From Mucilaginibacter_A sp050955045 (GTDB taxonomy: Bacteria > Bacteroidota > Bacteroidia > Sphingobacteriales > Sphingobacteriaceae), in the NCBI GenBank assembly GCA_050955045.1, contig JBPBQV010000004.1:29398-93397 (forward strand): a DNA stretch of 64,000 nucleotides. The letters are read 5' to 3'. Below the pieces are notes generated by a model. That model made no database searches. It saw nothing but the letters and a program-made list of their open reading frames with translations, and was not told where the DNA came from. Of this stretch, positions 17,942-26,912 are shown in pieces; the first letter of the stretch is position 1; each line of letters begins with the position of its first letter. The position numbers and the translations under genes are program-made.

Positions 17942-17990
17942 AAAAGTTTGATACTATTTTTACATCAATAAAAACAGTATCAAACTTTTT
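17942..17990. repeat. Long inverted repeat between DUF3823 and GH43 genes
   Basis: AAAAGTTTGATACT(A)TTTTTA is mirrored by TAAAAACAGTATCAAACTTTT with one mismatch and a six-base loop. The core is an inverted pair of the TAAAAACAGTAT motif. It lies in the 100-base gap inside the sus operon and may attenuate transcription or protect the susCD part of the message. Confidence 0.75.
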
Positions 17991-18023
17991 AAATGTAGTT
18001 CGATATTTCAAAAAGGCAATAAT

Positions 18024-18707
18024 TTACTTAAGTAGGATTTTTTGTGGTGCAGAGTAAGCCAGTTCGTTTACACCAACTGTTTTAACTCCTGCTCTAACAT
18101 ACACTGCATCAGCATTAGCCAAGGATGCAGGTATTGTAACTGTAGCGGTTACAGGTTGCCCTGGAGTAACAGTGGCTCCAGCAATGTTGGTAGTAGCGTC
18201 TGAATTATTTTGATCAAGCAATATGGTTCTAAATACATACAGCCTTACCTCCTCTAATTGGCTTGTAGCATTTGCTTTTTGCACCGTAATGGAGCTTGTT
18301 ATGGTGGTTCCGCTTCTTTGATAAGTAGCATTACTTACAATGAAGTATGGATTAACAGGTACATCTACTACGGTATTGCCGCTTACATGTACATCAATAG
18401 AATCTGTTTGATTCATCCATGGCCCACTTCCATTAAGCCGGGTTAGTTTATAATCGCCATCAAATAATAAAGCCGAGAAAGAACCATTTTGGTCAATAAA
18501 TATTGGGATTGCAGTAAAAAAAGCATAACCATGTTGCCAAAGCTGCAATAGCGCAGTATTTGACCGAACGCCTACGGGTTGACCCTGATAAATTACCCGA
18601 CCGGATAGTTTTGATTTTGGAGCTTCGTAATTATCTTTCTTACAACTGCTTATACCAGCTACAGAAAAAAGTACGAGTGATATATAAATATATGATTTCA
18701 ATTTCAT
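18024..18707 (-). CDS. DUF3823 lipoprotein of the Sus locus
   Basis: A 227-residue lipoprotein with signal peptide and lipobox Cys22 (GISSC). LSGRVIYQGQPVGVRSN starts a carboxypeptidase-regulatory-like beta domain, and a second beta domain covers roughly 125-227. DUF3823 proteins are usually encoded right after SusD and are presumed to be surface glycan-binding accessory proteins, filling the SusE/F position. Here the gene starts 12 bases after the susD stop. Ligand binding to arabinan is inferred from context only. Confidence 0.85.
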   Translation of the reverse strand: MKLKSYIYISLVLFSVAGISSCKKDNYEAPKSKLSGRVIYQGQPVGVRSNTALLQLWQHGYAFFTAIPIFIDQNGSFSALLFDGDYKLTRLNGSGPWMNQTDSIDVHVSGNTVVDVPVNPYFIVSNATYQRSGTTITSSITVQKANATSQLEEVRLYVFRTILLDQNNSDATTNIAGATVTPGQPVTATVTIPASLANADAVYVRAGVKTVGVNELAYSAPQKILLK

Positions 18708-18719
18708 TGGAGTTAAATT

Positions 18720-20630
18720 TTAGTTGAATGGATTTCGAACAATCTTTGGGTTATTATTAATAATTCCTTGATCGAAGCTGGAATAATAGTTAAACTGCTG
18801 GAAAAAACGTGGCGCTTTAAAACGTGGTGCTACCATTTTAATAAATACATATTTACCATCTCGAGCAGCATCTCCTGGGCGTACAATCCGATAAGGATAC
18901 AGTGCGTAAACTACTGCATCAGGATTGCTTTGATTACCATTCCATACTTTATCAGCAATTCTCCAACGTTTTAAATCCCATAAACGGTGATCTTCAAAAG
19001 CAAATTCTGTTCTGAATTCTGCCCTAACCTTATCGCGTGTAAGTGTTGCTGCGGTATATAAATTTGCACCGGTAAAACCAGCTCGTGTACGAATAGCATT
19101 TACATACGTTACTGCATCACCAGTTTGACCTAATTCAAAAGCAGCTTCGGCAGCATTTAAATACATTTCACTTAACCGGAACCAAATCCACCATACATCA
19201 CTTTGGATACCACGTGTACTGGTACCACCGCCATTGTCAATAAATTTTCTCAGATAAAATCCAGTGTTTGTAACCTCCGCAATGGAACGGTGAGGACCAG
19301 AAGCTGCAACTAATGTTTTACCATCTGTATAGTTTGTTGCCAAATCCGAACCTTCAGAAGTTTGATAAGTATTGGTAGCAGCATTCCAAACCATTACACC
19401 AGCCTGCATAGTTACAGTAGCTCCTTTAAAAGGCGCACCAGGATAGATTATTGTTCCGTATAAACGGGCATCTTTATTAGCAAAAATGTCTGTTAAATTA
19501 GTATAGTAAATATAGTCTCCGTTAGCAGCAGTTGTTTTTAATGCTCCATTAGAACCATCTAAATAATCATAACTTTCTACCAGATTTAACGAAGGTGTAA
19601 CACTTGATGAGCCGAGGTTATCTTCGCGTAAACCACGGGCAATATTATCATAACTAAAATAATGTTTCTTAGCTTTTGCAGTTAAAAAATCTCTTACAAA
19701 CATTACTTCCTTATTACCTGTTTTATTTCTGATGGCTTCGTAAAAGTTTTCGCCTAAATTTGGATTGCTATTATAAAGTGCATAAAAACCGCTGTTAATA
19801 ATAGTTTTTGAAGCATCCAATGCCTTTTGATAATACTCGTTAGCTCTGGATGCAGGTATTCCTACTTCACCACCCGTTGTTACAATTCCAGGTGTTAGCT
19901 GTGCATTATATTTAGCAATAGAAGCAGCATATAACATAGCACGACTTTTTAAAGCTAAACAGGTATATTTATTTGCTCTGGTTACATCTGCAAATTTACT
20001 GGCATCGGTACTGTTGCCAATATCATTTTGTATAGCATCCATTTCACTTGCAATAAAATCATAAATTTCAGCTTCTTTAGCACGAGCTTGTTGTAACGGA
20101 CTTGCATCACCGCTGAAATCATATAATAATTGTTTGGTAACCAAAGGCACTCCTCCTTCTCTTTTTACCATTTCAAAATATTGGTAAGCTCTGATGAACC
20201 TGAATTCTGCTTTTAACTGTGTTCTTTGTGCTTCGTTAAGCGTGGCAGCACCATACTTATCTGTGTTTTCAATTGCCAGATTTAAATCTCGTATAAAACC
20301 ATAATCATATAAGAACCAGCTTCCACTGCCATAATTAATAATGTTATTTCGTGCTTCTAAATCGGTATTGGTTTGACCAGACCACATCGCATCATCATAA
20401 CTCGCCATATTTCTCCATTGCGAACCAGCTTGGTCTGTTAAACCCATATCGGTAGGCATACGGTTGTAGTAATTAGCTAACAGTCCTACAATTAACTTTT
20501 GATCTTTCCATAAATCTTCATCTGCTATAATAGTAACTGGCTCTTTATTTAAAAAATCTTTTTTACATGCTGTAGTTGCGCTTATTATTAATCCTATACT
20601 TATAATAAAGCACTTTTGTATATTTTTCAT
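18720..20630 (-). CDS. SusD/RagB family glycan-binding lipoprotein
   Basis: A 636-residue outer-membrane lipoprotein, signal peptide with lipobox Cys22 (ATTAC). The N-terminal TPR-like helices (RAYQYFEMVKREGGVPLV around 149-166) and the C-terminal RTEFAFEDHRLWDLKRWR block are classic SusD features. It would form the lid over the SusC channel and capture arabinan oligosaccharides. It is encoded 13 bases after susC and 12 before the DUF3823 gene. The whole susC-susD stretch has none of the interspersed motifs, unlike the rest of the window. Confidence 0.95.
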   Translation of the reverse strand: MKNIQKCFIISIGLIISATTACKKDFLNKEPVTIIADEDLWKDQKLIVGLLANYYNRMPTDMGLTDQAGSQWRNMASYDDAMWSGQTNTDLEARNNIINYGSGSWFLYDYGFIRDLNLAIENTDKYGAATLNEAQRTQLKAEFRFIRAYQYFEMVKREGGVPLVTKQLLYDFSGDASPLQQARAKEAEIYDFIASEMDAIQNDIGNSTDASKFADVTRANKYTCLALKSRAMLYAASIAKYNAQLTPGIVTTGGEVGIPASRANEYYQKALDASKTIINSGFYALYNSNPNLGENFYEAIRNKTGNKEVMFVRDFLTAKAKKHYFSYDNIARGLREDNLGSSSVTPSLNLVESYDYLDGSNGALKTTAANGDYIYYTNLTDIFANKDARLYGTIIYPGAPFKGATVTMQAGVMVWNAATNTYQTSEGSDLATNYTDGKTLVAASGPHRSIAEVTNTGFYLRKFIDNGGGTSTRGIQSDVWWIWFRLSEMYLNAAEAAFELGQTGDAVTYVNAIRTRAGFTGANLYTAATLTRDKVRAEFRTEFAFEDHRLWDLKRWRIADKVWNGNQSNPDAVVYALYPYRIVRPGDAARDGKYVFIKMVAPRFKAPRFFQQFNYYSSFDQGIINNNPKIVRNPFN

Positions 20631-20643
20631 AAGTTGTTAACTG

Positions 20644-23600
20644 CTATAAGGTTAAGTTAAATCCAAGTGTATAGATCTTTTGCTGTGGATAAACCAATCC
20701 ATTTACAGATGAAATTTCCGGATCGATTTGATACTTGCTTACATTATCTAAAGAGAAAAGATTAGTACCATTTACATATACTCTTAAAGCATTAATACCT
20801 ATGCTTTTTATCAATTTGGTTGGGAAAGTATAACCTAATTCTAAGTTTTTGATCCTTAAATAGTGAACATTGGTTAACCAGAAATCATTGTGATCACTAC
20901 CACTTAGTGGGCTACGGAAGATAGACAATCCATTATTATCTTTTCTTAAAGCTGGATAAGTACCTGCTATCCACTCACTGTTAGGATCGTAAGGATCAGC
21001 ACGATGCCAATGATCATCTAACATGTATGCTGGTGAGTTACCGTTGTTCTGAAATGGATATTTCAGCTCATAATCCCGAAAATAAGTTTGCATTCCGGCA
21101 CCTACAAAATCAAATGCTAAGGAAAATCCTTTCCAGCTTACACGTCCGTTAATACCATAATTAAAGTATGGCAATGCACCTTCTGCATAACCAATTGGTT
21201 TCATATCAAGGCCATTTACAACACCATCACCATTCAAATCTTCATATATTAAATCGCCAGGTAATAATGTGCGATTACCTTGTCCATCAATATTTACCGG
21301 GTAATCATTAATTTGCTGTTGAGATGTAAAACGGCCAATAATATGATGCCCAAAATTTACGCCTGCCCAACGACCAGTTTGATCAAGCCTATATTGATCA
21401 TAAGAGTTACCAAAACGAGGTTTATAAACATAATTAGTTTTATTTCTTCCTAAGGTTGCATTACCACCGATAGAATAACTTACCTGACCAATTTTATTGC
21501 TGTAATTAATAAATCCATCCAAGCCTTGTGTTATATCTGAATTTAGATTTTCTAAAGGTAAACCATAGCCTACTTCATTTGGTAAAACTACATCATATCG
21601 CGCTGCAGGAAAACCAGAACGCCTGCGTTGATACACATCAAACTGACCAGTAAAATGGGTGAATAATGTAAAGTCTATACCAACGTTTGCCATTGAGTTT
21701 CTTACCCAAGAGATGTTAGTAGTAGGTAAACCTCTTGGTTGTACCCCACTATAATAAGTACCATTTAAAACAGCACTACCAGCATTAACATTATATCCTC
21801 CTAAATAATCAAATGGACCAGGAGCGTAATAATTTCCAGTAATAACATCTTGTAAAGAAGTACCTGTTTGGCCGTAAGAAAGCCTTAGTTTTAAATCATT
21901 AATACTATTTGATAAATGATTTTTCATGAACCCTTCTTCAGAAATGCGCCAACCGGCAGTAACGCCCGGAAAGAATCCGTAACGATGGCCAGGAGCGTAT
22001 AAGAAAGATCCATCATAACGTGCTACAGCTTCAATTAAATATTTTTTCTTATAATCATAATTAAATCTGCCTGCAATACCTTGAAAAGCTTCCTGATAGC
22101 GAGAATCGCCTAAATAATCTACATCAGAAAAAAACTGTGTTACAATAATATTATTAGGTGGCACAGAGTGCAATGCTTGATATTTATTATCACTTTCTCT
22201 ACGCTCAAAAGCAACTACGCCTGATACAGAGTGATCACCAAATTGATGAGTATAATTTAATTGTAATTGAGAAAATTTAGAAACAATGTTTCTTTTATGA
22301 GTTTCTCTCCAGGGATTTTGGTTACCATAGAGTGCTGCATTTGGGTCTAATGTTTTGCCATCTGATAAAGTTGGGCGGTTATCATAATTACCCGTTAGCA
22401 CATTATATCTGTAGGCTGAATAAGTATATTCAAAACCTTCAAAATCTTCATTTAAAAAATCGTAGGAATATAAACCCTTAACAGATAATCCAAATTTAAA
22501 ATCATATTGTGCGTTAAATTTAGCACTTGCAGCACGGGTAATATCATCAATATAGCCCGTTATATCATTTTTATAAGTAGCAGGATTAACGTTAACGTTG
22601 TGGGTTTGGTTAATATATAAAGGATTATTGTTAGCATAAGCCATTTCAGTAGGCCACATACTACCTATACTTAATAGTGGGTTAAAGTAATCATCCAATC
22701 CTGGTACACCTACATTATGCCGATTTTCCTGACGTGCACTTATTTGAGCACCTACCGTAAAACCTTTGGAAATTGTACTACTGATATTAGACTGTATATT
22801 CGTTCTGTTGAAGTTAAAATCTTTAACAATTGCATCTTGATTTATGTGCCCAACTGATAAATAATACTGAGAATTTTTTGAGCCTCCGGATACGTTGGCA
22901 TTCAGATTATACTGAGGTACATTTGGGCGCAGAACAAAATCGTAATAGTTGTTACTTTGATGAGCTGCATCTGCCTGAGTTTCCCACTTTGATAACTCAT
23001 CACGCGAATAAAGTAATGCAGGGTTACGGCCTAAATTTTGTTCAGATTCCAGTAATCCACGTACATACTGGCCTGCATTAGCCGGGCGAGGATAACGGGT
23101 AAAATTTTGTAGCCCGTAATAACTGGAAATACCAATAGTAGGCACATCTGTTTTTTTACCACGTTTGGTTGTTACCAAAACCACACCATTACCAGCAGCC
23201 AAACCATAAATAGAAGCAGATGCATCCTTTAATACAGTAATACTTTCAATATCATCTAACCCTAACTGGTTAAAAGCATTTTGACCAGATATACCACTAT
23301 TATAACCAAAAGCATCCGAACCGTTAGATGTACTATAAGTTACACCATCAATTACATAAAGCGGATTACCGAGATTTCTGATTTGCAAGCTGGCACCGTT
23401 TCCGGGTCTTGCATCAGTTGTACGAGCAGTAATACCCGATACTTTACCAACTAATGCACTGGTTGCGGCAACAGCAGGCGTTCTAACAATATCTTCTGAT
23501 TTTATGGTACTAATTGCACCTGTTACAGTTGCTTTTCGCTGCGTACCGTAAGCTACAACTACTACTTCGTTTAAATCATTATTATTTGTGATCAACTGTA

Positions 23601-23952
23601 CCGTAACATTGTCGCCGGGTTTTACATTTACTTCTTTTTGATTGTAACCAATGTAATTAACTACTAGCGTAGTTGCAGCATTAATGGTTAGAGTAAATTT
23701 TCCGCTTCCGTCTGTACCGATTCCGGCACTACTGTTTTTATCCTTAACAGTTGCTCCTGCTAATGGCTCACCTCGTTGGTCAGTAACAATACCACTTACC
23801 CGGTTCTGGGCAAAAGCTGATGAAATAGTGAAAACAAAAAAACAGAACATAGAAAAAGAAATTTTAACTTCTTTACCTCGAAACCATCTGCTTTTTAAAT
23901 GAAGCCAATAATAACATACACCATCTGATTTGTTACGTAAATTGTTTTTCAT
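20644..23952 (-). CDS. SusC/RagA TonB-dependent outer-membrane receptor
   Basis: A 1102-residue receptor that imports oligosaccharides through the outer membrane. A long basic start (about 27 residues) precedes the hydrophobic part of the signal, which ends at SAFAQ. Then a carboxypeptidase-like domain (VSGIVTDQRGEPLAGATVK), the TonB box region (LNEVVVVAYGTQRK), a plug with GNPLYVIDGV and VLKDASASIYG, and the barrel ending in YTLGFNLTL. There is no STN domain, so no anti-sigma signalling is expected, and no sigma/anti-sigma pair lies beside it. It is the first gene of the leftward operon. Confidence 0.96.
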   Translation of the reverse strand: MKNNLRNKSDGVCYYWLHLKSRWFRGKEVKISFSMFCFFVFTISSAFAQNRVSGIVTDQRGEPLAGATVKDKNSSAGIGTDGSGKFTLTINAATTLVVNYIGYNQKEVNVKPGDNVTVQLITNNNDLNEVVVVAYGTQRKATVTGAISTIKSEDIVRTPAVAATSALVGKVSGITARTTDARPGNGASLQIRNLGNPLYVIDGVTYSTSNGSDAFGYNSGISGQNAFNQLGLDDIESITVLKDASASIYGLAAGNGVVLVTTKRGKKTDVPTIGISSYYGLQNFTRYPRPANAGQYVRGLLESEQNLGRNPALLYSRDELSKWETQADAAHQSNNYYDFVLRPNVPQYNLNANVSGGSKNSQYYLSVGHINQDAIVKDFNFNRTNIQSNISSTISKGFTVGAQISARQENRHNVGVPGLDDYFNPLLSIGSMWPTEMAYANNNPLYINQTHNVNVNPATYKNDITGYIDDITRAASAKFNAQYDFKFGLSVKGLYSYDFLNEDFEGFEYTYSAYRYNVLTGNYDNRPTLSDGKTLDPNAALYGNQNPWRETHKRNIVSKFSQLQLNYTHQFGDHSVSGVVAFERRESDNKYQALHSVPPNNIIVTQFFSDVDYLGDSRYQEAFQGIAGRFNYDYKKKYLIEAVARYDGSFLYAPGHRYGFFPGVTAGWRISEEGFMKNHLSNSINDLKLRLSYGQTGTSLQDVITGNYYAPGPFDYLGGYNVNAGSAVLNGTYYSGVQPRGLPTTNISWVRNSMANVGIDFTLFTHFTGQFDVYQRRRSGFPAARYDVVLPNEVGYGLPLENLNSDITQGLDGFINYSNKIGQVSYSIGGNATLGRNKTNYVYKPRFGNSYDQYRLDQTGRWAGVNFGHHIIGRFTSQQQINDYPVNIDGQGNRTLLPGDLIYEDLNGDGVVNGLDMKPIGYAEGALPYFNYGINGRVSWKGFSLAFDFVGAGMQTYFRDYELKYPFQNNGNSPAYMLDDHWHRADPYDPNSEWIAGTYPALRKDNNGLSIFRSPLSGSDHNDFWLTNVHYLRIKNLELGYTFPTKLIKSIGINALRVYVNGTNLFSLDNVSKYQIDPEISSVNGLVYPQQKIYTLGFNLTL

Positions 23953-24647
23953 ATTTTATAATAGATTAGTAATATAATTCAAAAAGAAATTTTGGTTGAC
24001 ATGGTTATCGCTGCTGTTTTTATCGCTATAAAAGAAGCATCATCACAATCAAAATGTATAAAAACCACTTGCGCTTCGACATGTGATTTGTTATAATAAG
24101 ATCTTCCGGACTTCTTATCTATATTATTATAGAATAGATTTCAGTAGATCTATTTTGGTAATACTTGAATACTTCTAATTATTGGTCTTTGAAAACAGGA
24201 TAGCACATTTTAAAATGGCTATTAGTTTATAATTGTTAAAACTACAATTAAAATAAATTATTCAAAAAATATTTTTCTGAAAATATAATTTAATAAGAAA
24301 AAGCTAATTTATTGGACTTAAATATTTAATTAGTTAAATATTTAGAGTAATTATTAAATAAATTTATCTATTTATTAAATAATTTTTATGAATTTAATAA
24401 ATCTACAACTTCCAAGTAAGCACTTCTTGCACTTGATTTAGAATAAAATTTATTATTATTTTTGAAAACAAGTTATAAAATGTCATCAATACATTTATTA
24501 TAATGTCCAGATCTGATCTGTTTTGGCAATTAATATAATTTACATTAGATATATGCACAAAATCCAACAATAATTACATATCAATATTCTTCAAACATTT
24601 AAAAATCAATCATTTAAAAAAAATCTTTATACTAAAAAAGTAACCTT
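23953..24647. promoter_or_regulatory. Divergent regulatory region between susC and GH51
   Basis: A 695-base AT-rich gap driving both arms of the arabinan locus. It holds an inverted pair of mixed-dialect motifs at 24010-24041 (GCTGCTGTTTTTATC facing ATAAAAGAAGCATC) near susC, and a long AT palindrome at 24319-24344. No gene is visible. I see no convincing -33/-7 pair in either direction. Confidence 0.6.
24319..24344. promoter_or_regulatory. Perfect AT-rich palindrome, candidate operator
   Basis: TAAATATTTAA - TTAG - TTAAATATTTA: perfect 11-base arms around four bases, in the divergent gap. The centre contains TTAATTAG, which also occurs in the imperfect palindrome just upstream of araB. It could be an AraR operator; AT richness makes chance possible. 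Confidence 0.4.
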
Positions 24648-26660
24648 ATGAAAAATTTTAGTGCTTTTTATTGTATCAAAAACAGTATTTGTAGTGTGAT
24701 AATTTTTGCGCTTTTAACAGCATCTGTGTTTGCTCAAAGTAGGGCTACAATTACGTTGCAATTAGATAAACCTGGCGTAAACGTAAGTCCAAAACTATAT
24801 GGATTGATGACTGAGGAAATCAATTACTCTTATGATGGTGGTTTGTATGCCGAACTGATAAGAAACAGAATTTTTAAAGATAATTTTAGACAGCCAGAAC
24901 ACTGGTCGCTGATACAAGAAGGAGAAGGAAAAGGCACCATAACTTTAGATCGGCAGCAACCTGTAAACAATGCGCTGAATGTTTCCCTCAAACTAAATGT
25001 AGAAAACGTAGGAAAGCGTGTAGCAATTGCAAATGATGGTTTTTGGGGAATCCCAATCAAACCAGGCACAATTTATCGGGGTAGTTTTTATGCTAAAACT
25101 TCTAACAATCAGGAAAACTCTTTAAGTATTGCGATAGAAAGTATTGATGGTAAAACAACTTATGCATTGGCACAAGTAAGTGGACTTAATAATCAATGGA
25201 AACGTTACACATTCACTTTAAATACCCGTAAAGATTTACAACCAACAGCAAATACACGCTTTGTAATCGGAACAAAAGACACAGGAAACTATTGGTTTAA
25301 TCTGGTATCGCTCTTTCCGCCAACTTATAATAACAGACCCAATGGAAACCGTTCTGATATCATGCAATTATTAGGCGATATGAAGCCTGCTTTTTTGCGC
25401 TTGCCCGGAGGAAATTACTTGGAAGGACAAATGTTTTCTACCAGATTTGATTGGAAAAAAACGCTGGGTAACATAGACCAGCGCCCGGGCCACATGGGAA
25501 CATGGAGTTACCGCTCATCTGATGGCATGGGTTTATTAGAATACTTAGAATGGTGCGAAGATTTGAAGATGGAACCCGTATTAGCCCTTTTTGCAGGTTA
25601 TACTTTAAATAAAGATTACTTAGAAGCGGGCCCGCTTTTAAAACCTTTTGTGGATGATGCACTGGACGAAATTGAATATGTAACAGGCGATACAAACACG
25701 AAATGGGGCGCAAAACGAGCACAGGATGGGCATCCGAAACCGTTTAAAATTACTTATGTAGAAATTGGTAATGAAGATGGATTTGATGTTTCCGGAAGTT
25801 ACGAAGGCCGTTATAATCAGTTTTCTGATGCTATCAGAGCTAAATATCCGCAGCTTCAATTAATCTCAACGGTTGGCGGTAAAGATCCACTGGGCGGAAG
25901 GTTTAAAACGCCAGCCCGTACGCCGGAAGCTTTAGATGAACATTATTACCGTACCGCATCAGAAATGGAAGAAGATGCCAACCATTATGATAATTATGAT
26001 CGCAAAGGCCCTAAAATATTTGTGGGAGAATGGGCAACCCGGGAAGGCGACCCAACAACTAATATGAATGCAGCTTTGGGCGATGCCGCATGGATGACAG
26101 GCATGGAACGAAATTCGGATTTAGTGGTAATGTCTTGTTATGCACCTCTTTTTGTAAACGTAAATCCGGGAGGGATGCAATGGAAATCTGATTTGATCGG
26201 ATATAATTCGCTTACCAGCTATGGTTCTCCCTCCTATTATGTACAGAAAATATTCAACACGTATTTAGGTGATAAGGTAGTGCCTATATCAGCAGAAAAT
26301 ATTCCAACACAACTTACCAAATTAACTAAAAGAGATTCTACAGGCGGTACAAAACAAAAAACAATACCGGCCATGTTTTATGTTGCTACTAGAAGTAGTA
26401 ATGATGGCCGTGTTTACCTCAAAATAGTAAATGCAACCAGTCAGGCACAGCCAGTAAATATCAATTTAAAAGGTGTTGCAAAAGTTGCTTCGGCAGGTTC
26501 TAAAGTTGTGATTAAAGCAGACAAGCCTGAAGATACCAATACCATTACAGAACCCAAAAAGATTGTCCCAGTAATTTCTACTATTAAAGGATTAGGTACT
26601 TCTTTTAACCAGACTTTTCCGGCTTATTCTATTACGGTTTTACAAATCGAAACAAAGTAA
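24648..26660 (+). CDS. Alpha-L-arabinofuranosidase, GH51 (first copy)
   Basis: A 670-residue secreted retaining enzyme releasing terminal L-arabinose. Signal peptide to about residue 30 (SVFAQ). A carbohydrate-binding-like beta domain (roughly 85-225) is inserted before the TIM barrel. The acid/base is Glu376 in EIGNED and the nucleophile Glu461 in FVGEWA. LRLPGGNYLEG at 250-260 is the typical GH51 block. It is the first gene of the rightward arm. It differs substantially from the second GH51 at 29513, so the two are paralogues with possibly different linkage preference. Confidence 0.93.
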   Translation: MKNFSAFYCIKNSICSVIIFALLTASVFAQSRATITLQLDKPGVNVSPKLYGLMTEEINYSYDGGLYAELIRNRIFKDNFRQPEHWSLIQEGEGKGTITLDRQQPVNNALNVSLKLNVENVGKRVAIANDGFWGIPIKPGTIYRGSFYAKTSNNQENSLSIAIESIDGKTTYALAQVSGLNNQWKRYTFTLNTRKDLQPTANTRFVIGTKDTGNYWFNLVSLFPPTYNNRPNGNRSDIMQLLGDMKPAFLRLPGGNYLEGQMFSTRFDWKKTLGNIDQRPGHMGTWSYRSSDGMGLLEYLEWCEDLKMEPVLALFAGYTLNKDYLEAGPLLKPFVDDALDEIEYVTGDTNTKWGAKRAQDGHPKPFKITYVEIGNEDGFDVSGSYEGRYNQFSDAIRAKYPQLQLISTVGGKDPLGGRFKTPARTPEALDEHYYRTASEMEEDANHYDNYDRKGPKIFVGEWATREGDPTTNMNAALGDAAWMTGMERNSDLVVMSCYAPLFVNVNPGGMQWKSDLIGYNSLTSYGSPSYYVQKIFNTYLGDKVVPISAENIPTQLTKLTKRDSTGGTKQKTIPAMFYVATRSSNDGRVYLKIVNATSQAQPVNINLKGVAKVASAGSKVVIKADKPEDTNTITEPKKIVPVISTIKGLGTSFNQTFPAYSITVLQIETK

Positions 26661-26694
26661 TCATCAATTAAATTTGAATTGATTTTTTTGGTTC

Positions 26695-26783
26695 ATACTT
26701 CTTTTATCACCTTAATTTTATTGTTGAACAACAAAAAATTCAAGCAACCTGTTTACCATATTTTAGGTGATAAAAGAAGCATC
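26695..26783. repeat. Inverted pair of interspersed motifs
   Basis: ATACTTCTTTTATCACC (26695-26711) and GGTGATAAAAGAAGCATC (26766-26783) are near-exact mirror copies with 54 bases between them. They lie after the GH51 gene and can form a hairpin. The remaining bases up to 26912 hold no gene. Confidence 0.7.
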
Positions 26784-26912
26784 AACTTTAATAATCTGAA
26801 CAACCTTAAGATAGATTAGACTGGAAGCATTTTAACCAGCAAAACTTCAAAACCAATTTAATTAAAACCCTAATTATAATTAGACCAAAAACCTCACCTT
26901 AATCATTATCAA

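Noticed and set aside
26695..26783. Inverted repeat considered as ends of an insertion sequence
   Set aside because: Only 54 bases lie between the arms, with no ORF, and the arms are copies of the window-wide motif.
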